From Cysteiniphilum litorale (GTDB taxonomy: Bacteria > Pseudomonadota > Gammaproteobacteria > Francisellales > Francisellaceae), in NCBI RefSeq assembly GCF_003428165.1, contig NZ_QLIQ01000007.1, positions 38,383-102,382 of the forward strand: a stretch of DNA of 64,000 bases, in the 5' to 3' direction. Shown here in pieces: positions 54,239 through 64,000 of this stretch. How positions within the stretch are numbered: the first letter of the stretch is position 1; each line of letters starts with the position of its first letter. Position numbers and translations under genes: made by a program. A model generated the notes under the pieces. That model worked only from the letters and a program-made list of their open reading frames with translations. It was not told the DNA's origin and made no database searches.

Positions 54239-54880
54239 TTAACCAATAGCATCTAACTCAGCTTTTGATTTATGGAACTCCTGCTCTTGATAATCATTTG
54301 AGTTATTCTGATCAGAATTATTATTTTTTCCTTTTCTATCATCACTATTTTTATCATTTGGATTATATTTGTAGATGCTATTGTTATGTATTTTTTGATG
54401 GACATCCTCTGGTAATTTATGATCAACCCAAACCGCGCCTTTAACCAGCCATGGTACCAGCAATGAGTCCTGCCAAGCTTTCTGCTCAGTGAGCGCCTTA
54501 TTATAACTAAGCACACCAACAATTAAGCTAACCACAAGCGTTGATTTAACAATGCCAAATAAAAAGCCCAATAAGCGATCCGTAACCGTCTGATTATCTT
54601 TGCGAAAAACACCAAAAATAATATGCACAATACCACCTAAGATCCAAACGATCACGACAATGGCAAAAAACGACATCCAAAATGCCACTTCAGGTGAGTT
54701 AAACCATTTTGCAGCAAAATTCATATCAAGAGAGTCTGCAAAGAAATACGCCGACACCGCAGCAATCAACCAAGTAAGCAATGAGATTAACCCACGCACA
54801 AAACCTTGCGAAAAACCAATAATCGCAAAGCCAAACACGATAATAATAAAAATCCAATCAAGCCAATTTAGCAGTGACAT
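54239..54880 (-). CDS. cvpA: CvpA family membrane protein
   Basis: 213 residues: four membrane helices with the CvpA opening NWLDWIFIIIVFGFAIIGFSQGFVRG, then a hydrophilic Asn/Asp/Lys-rich cytoplasmic tail of about 60 residues. Named for colicin V production; linked to envelope and bile tolerance. Its usual neighbour purF is absent here. Confidence 0.88.
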   Translation of the reverse strand: MSLLNWLDWIFIIIVFGFAIIGFSQGFVRGLISLLTWLIAAVSAYFFADSLDMNFAAKWFNSPEVAFWMSFFAIVVIVWILGGIVHIIFGVFRKDNQTVTDRLLGFLFGIVKSTLVVSLIVGVLSYNKALTEQKAWQDSLLVPWLVKGAVWVDHKLPEDVHQKIHNNSIYKYNPNDKNSDDRKGKNNNSDQNNSNDYQEQEFHKSKAELDAIG

Positions 54881-55030
54881 TATTTTTCCTTATAAGCCTA
54901 AAACAGCTTTTATTGTAGCGTGCTTTTGATACTTGGCAATCATTGCGCTGAAACAATGCTTAAAAAGTTCCACACGGCGATATTCCATATGCTACAATTT
55001 GCAGCAAATTTCCAGAAAGGCGTAAATACC

Positions 55031-56422
55031 ATGCAATTTGATTCTTTTGACTCTTTTGACTACGATGTCATTGTCATCGGCAGTGGACCTGGTGGTGAGG
55101 GTGCAGCGATTAAAGCAGCAAAATCAGGTCTTAAAGTGGCGATTGTTGAATCCGAACTTATCGGCGGCAACTGTACACATCAAGGCACAATCCCAAGCAA
55201 AGCACTACGACATGCGGTATCTCACTTTTCTTTTCATGCAAAATACCATGACTATAGCTACCCTCAGATGCTGGAAAATGCATCACGTGTCATCAATGCC
55301 CAAACTGAACTAAAAACAGGGTTTTACAAACGTAATAATGTGGATATGTTGCATGGTTTTGCACGATTTATAGACCCGCATACCATTTGTATTTGCTCAA
55401 CAGACGAAGAAGAACAGACCAAAGAGCAGTTCAAAGCAAAATATTTTGTCATTGCCACTGGTTCAAGACCTTATCACCCCAAAGATATTGATTTTAATCA
55501 TCCGCGTATTTTGGACAGCGATAGCATTTTACACCTTAATGACAACCCCAAAACTATCTCTATTTATGGTGCAGGTGTTATTGGCTGCGAATATGCCTCT
55601 ATTTTTCGCACGTTAAAAATCCGTGTCAATTTGATTAATAACCGCGAACGACTATTATCTTTTCTTGATAATGAAATTATTGATGCCTTAAGTTACCACT
55701 TTCGCGAGCAAGGTATTCGCACCCATCACAACGAGCATTATGACAGCATTGATGCCAATGATAACGAGGTAATTCTAAAATTAAAGTCAAATAAAATCAT
55801 CAAATCAGATTACCTATTATTTGCTCAAGGACGCACAGGAAACACCGATCAACTAGAGCTAAATGCGATTGATATTGAGGCGAATATTCGCGGTTCTATC
55901 GAGGTTAATCAAAACTATCAAACCCTTAAGCATCCTCATATTTATGCCGTTGGCGATGTCGTTGGTTACCCATCACTTGCTTCTGCTGCCTTTGACCAAG
56001 GGCGCTTTGCTGCAACGCATATTGCCGAAGGCAAGTGCACCAATCATTTAATCAAGGATATTCCAACGGGAATTTATACCTTGCCTGAGATCAGCTCCGT
56101 TGGTAAAACTGAGCAAGAACTCACCGAAGAAAAAATTCCTTACGAGGTGGGACACGCGTTTTTTAAGGATCTTGCGCGCGCGCAAATCTCAGGTAAAACT
56201 GCGGGCATGCTTAAGCTGATTTTTCATCGTGAGACACTACAGTTATTAGGGATTCACTGCTTTGGTAGTCAAGCTTCTGAGATTATTCACATCGGACAGG
56301 CGATCATGTCACAAAAAGGCAAAGCCAATACATTAATGTATTTTATCAATACAACATTTAACTACCCGACCATGGCGGAAGCTTATCGTGTCGCCGCTCT
56401 AAATGGATTAAACAGGTTGTAA
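55031..56422 (+). CDS. sthA: Soluble pyridine nucleotide transhydrogenase
   Basis: 463-residue flavoprotein that transfers hydride between NADPH and NAD. It resembles E3 but has [16 protein letters not shown] (C48, with Thr53 in place of the second cysteine), diagnostic of SthA as opposed to Lpd. FAD motif [11 protein letters not shown] and NAD motif [11 protein letters not shown] are present. Start at 55031 chosen for the AAAGG upstream; a longer frame to 54920 lacks support. Confidence 0.93.
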   Translation: MQFDSFDSFDYDVIVIGSGPGGEGAAIKAAKSGLKVAIVESELIGGNCTHQGTIPSKALRHAVSHFSFHAKYHDYSYPQMLENASRVINAQTELKTGFYKRNNVDMLHGFARFIDPHTICICSTDEEEQTKEQFKAKYFVIATGSRPYHPKDIDFNHPRILDSDSILHLNDNPKTISIYGAGVIGCEYASIFRTLKIRVNLINNRERLLSFLDNEIIDALSYHFREQGIRTHHNEHYDSIDANDNEVILKLKSNKIIKSDYLLFAQGRTGNTDQLELNAIDIEANIRGSIEVNQNYQTLKHPHIYAVGDVVGYPSLASAAFDQGRFAATHIAEGKCTNHLIKDIPTGIYTLPEISSVGKTEQELTEEKIPYEVGHAFFKDLARAQISGKTAGMLKLIFHRETLQLLGIHCFGSQASEIIHIGQAIMSQKGKANTLMYFINTTFNYPTMAEAYRVAALNGLNRL

Positions 56423-56424
56423 AC

Positions 56425-57003
56425 TTATTGCCAAACTTCCTTTAAGCGCGCATCACGACCACATTGCCAACGATAAAATCCATAACTAATGGGATTTTTT
56501 AAATAGTATTTTTGGTGATATTCTTCTGCAGGAGTAAACATAGTACTTGGACGCAACTGCGTATATATCGGTTTATTTAAATAATTTTTCATGTTATCAA
56601 CCACTGCTTGAGCCGCTGCCTTTTGTCCATCATTTTCGTATAAAATAGCGCTTTGATATTGTTCTCCCAAATCACAAAATTGTCCATTTTTAACGGTGGG
56701 ATCAATATGCTTAAAGAAATAATTTAAAAACTGCGCATATCCCAAAACATCATCCTCATACCAGACTTTAACGACTTCCAGATGGTCTGTTTTTCCTTGG
56801 GATACCTGCTTATAGTTTGGATACAAAGTCGTACCACCATCATAGCCAACTTCAGTTTTCACTACACCTTTAAGCTTATCAAAATCAGCTTGCACACACC
56901 AAAAACAGCCTCCTGCGACAATCGCCGTACTCATCTTGGCATAACCCAACTGGACTAAAAACACGCACCCTAGCACGCTTAAAAATTTTATATTTTTCAA
57001 CAT
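56425..57003 (-). CDS. msrA: Exported peptide methionine sulfoxide reductase MsrA
   Basis: 192 residues. A hydrophobic N-terminal signal segment precedes the MsrA domain, suggesting a periplasmic enzyme. Catalytic C33 in AGGCFWC; YDGGTTLYPNYKQVSQGKTDHLE, the FFKHIDPTVKNGQFCDLGEQYQS block and YHQKYYLKNP fit the family. Repairs S-methionine sulfoxide. Convergent with sthA, 2-nt gap. Confidence 0.94.
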   Translation of the reverse strand: MLKNIKFLSVLGCVFLVQLGYAKMSTAIVAGGCFWCVQADFDKLKGVVKTEVGYDGGTTLYPNYKQVSQGKTDHLEVVKVWYEDDVLGYAQFLNYFFKHIDPTVKNGQFCDLGEQYQSAILYENDGQKAAAQAVVDNMKNYLNKPIYTQLRPSTMFTPAEEYHQKYYLKNPISYGFYRWQCGRDARLKEVWQ

Positions 57004-57112
57004 TTTATCACTCCGAATTAATCCTTCAGATGCTTAAGGTATAGATCACAAAGAGGACAAACTCAATTAAGGGGAAATTACATAAAATACTAAAAGCATA
57101 AACGATCTGTTT

Positions 57113-57141
57113 TTTACTATTTTTTATCTGCCCGATACAAT
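57113..57141 (+). promoter_or_regulatory. Candidate promoter upstream of the atypical response regulator
   Basis: TTTACT (57113-57118), 17-nt spacer, TACAAT (57136-57141), about 150 nt before the start. Reasonable match, long leader. The 286-nt region between msrA and this gene shows nothing else clear apart from a short CTATT/AATAG repeat at 57254-57269. Confidence 0.4.
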
Positions 57142-57289
57142 AATTATGAATATTACATCACTTTTTAAGCAGTTATGCTGTAAACAACATGGAAAGTCCG
57201 AAATATTTTAAATATAATTACGCACAATATGACTATGTGTTATTTAGTTTAAGCTATTATTCACAATAGTCTGGGAGATTTTTAACCAA

Positions 57290-58093
57290 ATGATGATGAG
57301 AGACCCTATGAAAGACGACAGTAGTATATTATTGGTTAGTACCAATAAAGAAAATACCAAAGATTTACAAACATTACTTCAACGTTATCTACATCAGACG
57401 AACGTTGCCCACTCAGGACAGGAAGCCTTGGATCTACTGGATGCCAATAAAAACACCAAAGTAGTACTCCTTGATTTACTACTGCCTGACATGTACGGCA
57501 TTGAACTGTGCAAAAATATTCGTGAACGCCATCCAAGCATGGCAATTATTTTTGTCTCAAAAAGTACTGATGCAACCGAAATCGTCTTATGCTTTGAAGC
57601 AGGTGCTGATGACTATGTCGAAATCCCTTATAATCAACACGTATTAATGGCTCGCATTAAAGCAAAATTACGTGATCGCAATACCTCGCAATCACCGTAT
57701 GCCATTACTGGATCAGTCAATATTGAAGATATAAACATTAGTGACTACAGTCAGATTCAATTTGGCAAATGGGTATATCATCCGCGCAAATCATTAGTGA
57801 CACACCCTGATCATTCCGATATTTACTTAACGGATAAAGAAGGCGCTTTACTTAAAATGCTACTATCAGATCCAAGCAAAACCTTTATGCGTGAAGAAAT
57901 TGCCAAATATCTTAATTTAAATGTTAAAGAAAGCATGATACGTGATGTCAACATTCATGTACATCGCTTACGTAATAAGCTTACCCAAGGGCATAACTCA
58001 AGCTCACCAATCAAAGCTGTACGCTCACAAGGCTATACCTTGGATTCCTATTTAAACTATGTTTATGATGGCAAAGAAGTATCTTTTTTATAA
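57290..58093 (+). CDS. Atypical OmpR-family response regulator
   Basis: 267 residues: receiver (about 12-125) and a C-terminal winged helix (about 165-260, with REEIAKYLNL and RDVNIHVHRLRNKL). The phospho-acceptor D62 (LLDLLLPDM) and a Ser for the switch Thr (S90) are there, but the N-terminal acidic pair is S17-T18 (ILLVSTN) and the conserved Lys is I112 (DDYVEIP). Without Mg pocket and Lys, ordinary phosphorylation is doubtful. No kinase gene nearby. Several ATGs crowd the start (57290, 57293, 57296, 57308). Target genes unknown. Confidence 0.85.
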   Translation: MMMRDPMKDDSSILLVSTNKENTKDLQTLLQRYLHQTNVAHSGQEALDLLDANKNTKVVLLDLLLPDMYGIELCKNIRERHPSMAIIFVSKSTDATEIVLCFEAGADDYVEIPYNQHVLMARIKAKLRDRNTSQSPYAITGSVNIEDINISDYSQIQFGKWVYHPRKSLVTHPDHSDIYLTDKEGALLKMLLSDPSKTFMREEIAKYLNLNVKESMIRDVNIHVHRLRNKLTQGHNSSSPIKAVRSQGYTLDSYLNYVYDGKEVSFL

Positions 58094-58108
58094 TTTCTCT
58101 TAACTGAA

Positions 58109-60019
<1,911 letters not shown>

Positions 60020-60096
60020 TTATGTCTAATTTTATCGTTTATTCTGGCACAAAATCGAGTAATCTTAAATCTAAATGCTGCCTTGAATGGAAAATT

Positions 60097-60984
60097 ATGA
60101 ATATCCGTGACTTAGAATATATTATTGCTGTTGCCAAACATAAGAACTTCAATAAAGCAGCACAAGAGTGCTTTGTCAGTCAACCAGCACTGAGCATGCA
60201 AATCAAAAAGCTTGAGGATGAGTTGGGTGTTGCCATTTTTGAACGCTTCCAAAAAAGTGTGCTTGTGACCGCTATTGGGCAGCAGATTATTGACAAGGCA
60301 CAATCCTTATTAACCATTGTTCAAGACATCAAAGATTTGGCAGCAACGCATAATAAAACAGAAGATTTGCTATTTAGAATTGGTTTATTTCCAACCCTTG
60401 CTCACTATCTGTTACCACAACTCATTCACACAACCCTAGCGGATAAGAGTCCTATTAAGATATACCCTATTGAGGAAAAAAGCCCTATTCTCATTCAAAT
60501 GCTGCAATCAGGTAAAATTGATGCCGCTCTTTTAGCACATGACTCATTACCACAAGGGCTTGAGTTTTTGCCACTATTTAAAGATACCTTTAAACTTGCT
60601 GTGTATGACGGGCATCCCTTAAGTCAACTGCCCGAGATTGATATATCGAAACTTGATGATGAAGCCATGCTTTTCTTAGAGAAAGGGCACTGCCTACGCG
60701 AACAAGTGCTCTCTTTAAACATCAATCCCGCACAAAGTATTCAGTGCAATGCCACAGGTCTAGAGACTTTAAGGCAAATGGTCATCGCTAAACTTGGCAT
60801 TACCATTATCCCTGAGATTGCCACACTTACCTCACACAATGGTATTCATTATATTGACTTTAAGGCACCTGCTCCTTTTCGTGAGATTGGTCTGGTTTAT
60901 CGCCGCGGTTCAGCAATTACTAAATGGCTAAAAGCGATTGAATTACTTGTGAAAAAAAGCGTGCCAAGTTTGGCTTCTCATTAA
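60097..60984 (+). CDS. oxyR: OxyR-like LysR regulator lacking the resolving cysteine
   Basis: 295 residues from the ATG at 60097 (MNIRDLEYI, as in OxyR). N-terminal LysR helix-turn-helix and a C-terminal sensing domain with the OxyR peroxide motif GHCLREQ, where the peroxidatic Cys falls at residue 199 as in E. coli. The resolving Cys208 is Asn208; another cysteine occurs at 217. Ending GLVYRRGS is OxyR-like. Controls peroxide defence in other bacteria; with one key cysteine missing, sensing would need another partner or chemistry. Confidence 0.85.
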   Translation: MNIRDLEYIIAVAKHKNFNKAAQECFVSQPALSMQIKKLEDELGVAIFERFQKSVLVTAIGQQIIDKAQSLLTIVQDIKDLAATHNKTEDLLFRIGLFPTLAHYLLPQLIHTTLADKSPIKIYPIEEKSPILIQMLQSGKIDAALLAHDSLPQGLEFLPLFKDTFKLAVYDGHPLSQLPEIDISKLDDEAMLFLEKGHCLREQVLSLNINPAQSIQCNATGLETLRQMVIAKLGITIIPEIATLTSHNGIHYIDFKAPAPFREIGLVYRRGSAITKWLKAIELLVKKSVPSLASH

Positions 60985-61081
60985 ATTTCAAACCCGCTAT
61001 AATCCACCATATTAATAAATGAGTCTACCCTTGCTAATCTTGGGACTCGCACTAGAAAACAAATATAAAAATAGGAAAAAC

Positions 61082-61588
61082 ATGTCAAATTTGAGTCATT
61101 TTATCTCTCAAAACTTAATACTATGTATTATCTTTGTACTTGCCATTTTGATCTATCTTGGTTATGAAATTCGCCAAGCTAAATCAGGTCGCTTCCAACT
61201 ATCAATACAAGATGCCATTAACCTCACAAACCGTGATAAGGGCATATTCTTAGATATTCGCGATAGCAAGCTTTTTAATGAAAGTCATATTGTTGGTGCG
61301 ATCAATAGTAGTGCTGCTGAGCTTAAAGAAAACACGAAAACACTTAATAAATATAAAAACAATCCAATTGTTGTTTATTGTGCGACAGGTGCGCAAAGTG
61401 CTAGTGTTTGTGATTTGTTAAAAAAAGCAGGTTTTGATAAGCTTTACACGCTAAAAGGCGGTTTCAAGCAATGGTTACAAGACAAATTACCTACTGACAA
61501 TAAAGCCGTAGCACATAATGAAATGAATACTGACAAGAAAGATGTGAAAAATAGAAAAGATAAAAACGATAAAAATGACAAAAAATAA
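61082..61588 (+). CDS. yibN: Membrane-anchored rhodanese-like protein (YibN-like)
   Basis: 168 residues from the ATG at 61082 (AGGAAA upstream): one N-terminal membrane helix (about 10-28), a rhodanese domain with active-site C100 in VVYCATGAQS, and a Lys/Asp/Asn-rich tail. It heads a rhodanese-grxC-secB run identical in order to E. coli yibN-grxC-secB. Sulfur acceptor unknown; YibN has been linked to membrane insertion. Confidence 0.88.
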   Translation: MSNLSHFISQNLILCIIFVLAILIYLGYEIRQAKSGRFQLSIQDAINLTNRDKGIFLDIRDSKLFNESHIVGAINSSAAELKENTKTLNKYKNNPIVVYCATGAQSASVCDLLKKAGFDKLYTLKGGFKQWLQDKLPTDNKAVAHNEMNTDKKDVKNRKDKNDKNDKK

Positions 61589-61600
61589 AGGCACAGCTAA

Positions 61601-61849
61601 ATGATTGAAATCTACACTAAACCAACTTGCCCTTATTGCATCAATGCCAAAGCATTGCTTAATAAAAAAGGCGTGACCTTTACTGAATATAACATCAGTG
61701 ATAAGCCTCAGTTGCGCGAAGAGATGATTAAGCGTGCAGGTCGCACATCGGTGCCACAAATATTCATCGATAATCAGCACATCGGTGGCTGTGATGACTT
61801 GTACGCCCTTGAAGATGCCAATAAACTTAACCCATTACTTGGAAAATAA
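61601..61849 (+). CDS. grxC: Glutaredoxin 3
   Basis: 82-residue glutathione-dependent thiol-disulfide oxidoreductase with active site C10-P-Y-C13, TSVPQIFID cis-Pro loop and GGCDDLYAL glutathione site. 12 nt after the rhodanese gene, 29 nt before secB. Confidence 0.96.
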   Translation: MIEIYTKPTCPYCINAKALLNKKGVTFTEYNISDKPQLREEMIKRAGRTSVPQIFIDNQHIGGCDDLYALEDANKLNPLLGK

Positions 61850-61878
61850 CACTTAACTTAACGACATAAGGAAAGATA

Positions 61879-62328
61879 ATGACAACTGAAACAAATACCC
61901 CTGATATTCAATTCCAAATCCAAAAACTCTACACCAAAGATATTTCATTTGAAATTCCTAAGGGTGCTGATGCGTTTAAACAAGAGTGGAAGCCTGAATT
62001 AAACGTCGCTTTGAATACTAAAGTGACAGGCCTACCTGAAGAAAATATGTATGAAGTTGTGTTAACGGTTGAAGCTGATGTTAAATGCGGCACTAATGAT
62101 GCTTTCAAGGCAGAAGTGCAACAAGCTGGTATCTTCCTTATTTCTAATATGGAAGAAGGACAACTGGATCATGCGCAATATGCATTTTGCCCTAACATTT
62201 TATATCCATATGCACGCGAGGCAATCTCTGATTTGGTTGCTAAAGGCGGCTTCCCACAATTATGCTTAGCGCCTGTTAACTTTGATATGATTTATCAACA
62301 AAAGCAGCAAGAGAAAAAAGCAAACTAG
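61879..62328 (+). CDS. secB: Protein-export chaperone SecB
   Basis: 149-residue tetrameric chaperone delivering unfolded preproteins to Sec[15 protein letters not shown] at the N-terminus, [11 protein letters not shown], and [32 protein letters not shown] are hallmark segments. AAGGAAA lies just upstream. Confidence 0.97.
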   Translation: MTTETNTPDIQFQIQKLYTKDISFEIPKGADAFKQEWKPELNVALNTKVTGLPEENMYEVVLTVEADVKCGTNDAFKAEVQQAGIFLISNMEEGQLDHAQYAFCPNILYPYAREAISDLVAKGGFPQLCLAPVNFDMIYQQKQQEKKAN

Positions 62329-62336
62329 CTAATCAC

Positions 62337-62363
62337 CCATATTGGGGTCAAGCCCGAATATGG
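62337..62363. terminator. Hairpin between secB and hemL
   Basis: CCATATT-GGGG-TCAA-GCCC-GAATATGG folds into a strong stem-loop between the convergent secB and hemL genes. A second small hairpin (AGGATT/AATCCT) lies at 62382-62401. No clean U-run, so it may be a bidirectional stop or RNA-stability element. Confidence 0.5.
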
Positions 62364-62416
62364 CGATCATTACCTACTCTCAGGATTGACTCAAAAATCC
62401 TCAAAACAACTCATAC

Positions 62417-63733
62417 CTACTTAGTTGAAGTTATACACTTTTGCTCAGTTACCTCTTCTTTTTGCAAAAAATCAGCAAACAAAGCTATCGTTTTATCAAT
62501 ATCTTGATCACTGTGCGCAATTGACATAAAACCTGCTTCAAATGCGGATGGTGCGAAATAAACACCACGCTCAAGCATAAAATGGAAAAAACGATTAAAA
62601 CGCGCTAAATCACAAGCCTTAACATCATCAAAGCTTAGAATATCTTGCGCTTCAGTGAAAAACACCCCAAACATGCTACCCAAAGATTTTGCTAAAAATG
62701 GAAAGCCTTGTGCTTGAGCAGCTTGATTTAGCCCATCAACAAGTTTTTGTGTTTTGGTTGTTAGCGCCTCATAGAATCCCTGTTGTGAGATTTTATCTAA
62801 CGTAACTAATCCCGCGATCATTGCCACGGGATTGCCTGATAACGTACCTGCTTGATAGACACCACCTACAGGTGCGATAAGCTCCATAATTTCCCTCTTG
62901 CCACCAAAGGCACCCACGGGCATGCCGCCACCAATGACTTTACCAAATGTTGTTAAATCCGGGGTAATTTGATATAAGCCTTGCGCGCCCTTAAGACCAA
63001 CACGAAACCCTGTCATCACTTCATCAAAAATCAATAAAGCCCCATGCTCATCACATAGTTGACGCAAGCCTTGCAAAAATGCTTTGGTGGGTTCGATCAA
63101 GTTCATATTGCCCGCAATTGGCTCTAAAATAATACAAGCAATTTGTTCAGGATATGTTTTAAATAAATTAGCAACACTCTCTAGATCATTAAATGATGCT
63201 GTTACTGTATCTTTAACCGTATCTTTTGGCACACCTGGTGAGTTTGGCACGCCAAGTGTTAATGCGCCTGATCCTGCCGCTACTAAAAACTGATCAGCAT
63301 GACCATGATAACATCCAGCAAATTTAATCAGCTTATCGCGCTTAGTGTAGCCCCGTGCTAAGCGCACAGCACTCATTGTTGCTTCAGTACCCGAGCTTAC
63401 AAAGCGCACCATATCAATACTATCAATCAAATCACAAATCTTCTTGGCAAGTTTTACCTCAAGCTCGCATGGCGCACCATAGCTTAAGCCAAGTGTTGCT
63501 TGATCCTGCACTGCTTTGATTACATCATCATCAGCATGTCCCAAGATCATCGGTCCCCAAGAGCCAACATAATCAACATATTTATTCGCATCAACATCAT
63601 AAACATAAGCGCCTTTTGCTTTAGCAATAAATTTAGGTGTACCACCAACTCCTTTAAATGCACGCACGGGCGAGTTAACACCGCCTGGAATATATTGTTT
63701 TGCTTCATTAAACAAATTTTCTGATTTTGTCAT
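62417..63733 (-). CDS. hemL: Glutamate-1-semialdehyde 2,1-aminomutase
   Basis: 438-residue PLP enzyme making 5-aminolevulinate in the C5 heme pathway. Signatures: [18 protein letters not shown] at the N-terminus, [34 protein letters not shown] and the PLP lysine in [17 protein letters not shown] (about residue 266). AGGAA precedes the ATG. A family 1 repeat lies 31 nt upstream of its start. Confidence 0.97.
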   Translation of the reverse strand: MTKSENLFNEAKQYIPGGVNSPVRAFKGVGGTPKFIAKAKGAYVYDVDANKYVDYVGSWGPMILGHADDDVIKAVQDQATLGLSYGAPCELEVKLAKKICDLIDSIDMVRFVSSGTEATMSAVRLARGYTKRDKLIKFAGCYHGHADQFLVAAGSGALTLGVPNSPGVPKDTVKDTVTASFNDLESVANLFKTYPEQIACIILEPIAGNMNLIEPTKAFLQGLRQLCDEHGALLIFDEVMTGFRVGLKGAQGLYQITPDLTTFGKVIGGGMPVGAFGGKREIMELIAPVGGVYQAGTLSGNPVAMIAGLVTLDKISQQGFYEALTTKTQKLVDGLNQAAQAQGFPFLAKSLGSMFGVFFTEAQDILSFDDVKACDLARFNRFFHFMLERGVYFAPSAFEAGFMSIAHSDQDIDKTIALFADFLQKEEVTEQKCITSTK

Positions 63734-63764
63734 TTTACTTATTCCTATCTATTTCTTCTTATTT

Positions 63765-63873
63765 ACTGGAGTTACGAACTTTTGCTATTTCAACACCCCG
63801 CCTCGCAAGCTCGGCACCCCTCTTGCAAAGAGGGGAATTAAAATCACCGTCGCCCCATTCCCCTCTTTGCAAG
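63765..63873. repeat. Palindromic repeat element, family 1, second copy
   Basis: The first 71 nt (63765-63835) match the copy at 10753-10824 with few changes (ACTGGAGTTACGAAC against ACTGAAGTTACGGAC, and the CACCCCTCTTGCAAAGAGGGG core). The right part differs: instead of the CGGGGTGTT arm it continues to an inverted CCCCTCTTTGCAAG at 63860-63873. It lies between hemL and the transposase end. Confidence 0.7.
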
Positions 63874-63895
63874 CATAGGTTTATAGGGATCTTTT

Positions 63896-64000
63896 CTATT
63901 CATTTAATTCTTCTCCTTGTAAAGTCTGAAAGCTTGACCAGGCTAGGGCAAAGTCATGCATTCGTTGAAACCCAAGCCAAATTGTTTTCACACCAGGGTT
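63896..64000 (-). mobile_element. C-terminal end of an IS4-type transposase (partial)
   Basis: Reading the minus strand in from the right edge gives 34 residues and a stop: NPGVKTIWLGFQRMHDFALA then a short tail ending ELNE. The pattern x-P-G-x-K-T-x-W-x-G-x-Q-R-x-x-D-x-A matches the C-termini of IS4-family (IS50-like) transposases. The rest lies outside the window, so intactness cannot be judged. Confidence 0.8.

Overview
The window is an AT-rich, compact gammaproteobacterial chromosome segment. It carries conserved cellular genes with standard gammaproteobacterial synteny (gacA/uvrY-uvrC, bamC-purC, hisGDCBHAFI, rhodanese-grxC-secB, ygfB next to 6S RNA) and one lineage-specific marker: a second, divergent RNA polymerase alpha subunit (31638-32591) standing alone outside any ribosomal-protein operon. 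As I recall the family, this matches the alpha-2 subunit of Francisella and its relatives. I therefore infer a member of the Francisellales, perhaps a free-living relative with a complete histidine pathway, rather than a typical Francisella pathogen. Nothing I see suggests a prophage, CRISPR array or defence island; mobile DNA is limited to palindromic repeats, one toxin-antitoxin pair and the tail of an IS4-type transposase at the right edge.

Layout. 1-6.1 kb: start of birA and the pyruvate dehydrogenase operon aceE-aceF-lpd (all minus). 6.2-12.4 kb: a decayed MFS transporter, then a minus-strand envelope cluster of a DUF2147 protein, an LpoB-like lipoprotein, a DUF6844-like exported protein, a FlgT/CsgG-like exported protein and a COG3014-like lipoprotein. 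12.4-13.1 kb: Phd/VapC toxin-antitoxin. 13.3-19.4 kb: leuS-lptE, then lptM with a DUF481-type outer-membrane protein, then an AsmA-like protein. 19.4-27.6 kb: recG, uvrC-uvrY, rnd, a small DUF2845-like protein, purC-bamC. 27.8-34.4 kb: an unrecognised exported protein, two convergent MFS transporters, rpoA2, a 2OG-Fe(II) oxygenase and a PAP2 phosphatase. 34.5-41.8 kb: the full histidine operon, preceded by a cluster of palindromic repeats, a TrpR/YerC-type regulator (a plausible HisR) and tRNA-Thr(CGT). 42.7-50.2 kb: a small membrane protein, deoD, a RodZ-like protein, nagZ, an MscS channel and a ygfB-deoB-deoC-tmk run. 50.2-54.2 kb: 6S RNA, then an exported metallo-beta-lactamase-fold protein and a four-gene cluster made of a Cys-motif precursor peptide, a DUF692/MNIO enzyme, a DUF2063 partner and DoxX. 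54.2-64 kb: cvpA, sthA, msrA, an atypical response regulator, parE, an OxyR-like regulator, rhodanese-grxC-secB, hemL, a repeat and the transposase tail.

The most interesting unit is the RiPP-like cluster at 50.7-54.2 kb. Its layout matches the bufferin/HvfABCD copper-peptide systems, but the precursor has only four spaced, degenerate G-K/R-C-G/A motifs, an exported MBL-fold enzyme sits just upstream, and a perfect 10-bp inverted repeat precedes the unit. Other points worth a second look are the LpoB/FlgT/CsgG/COG3014 envelope cluster, the divergent RpoA2, a HisH with an extra C-terminal domain, an OxyR-like protein lacking the resolving cysteine, a response regulator lacking its acidic pocket and conserved lysine, and two repeat families placed in gene-regulatory positions.
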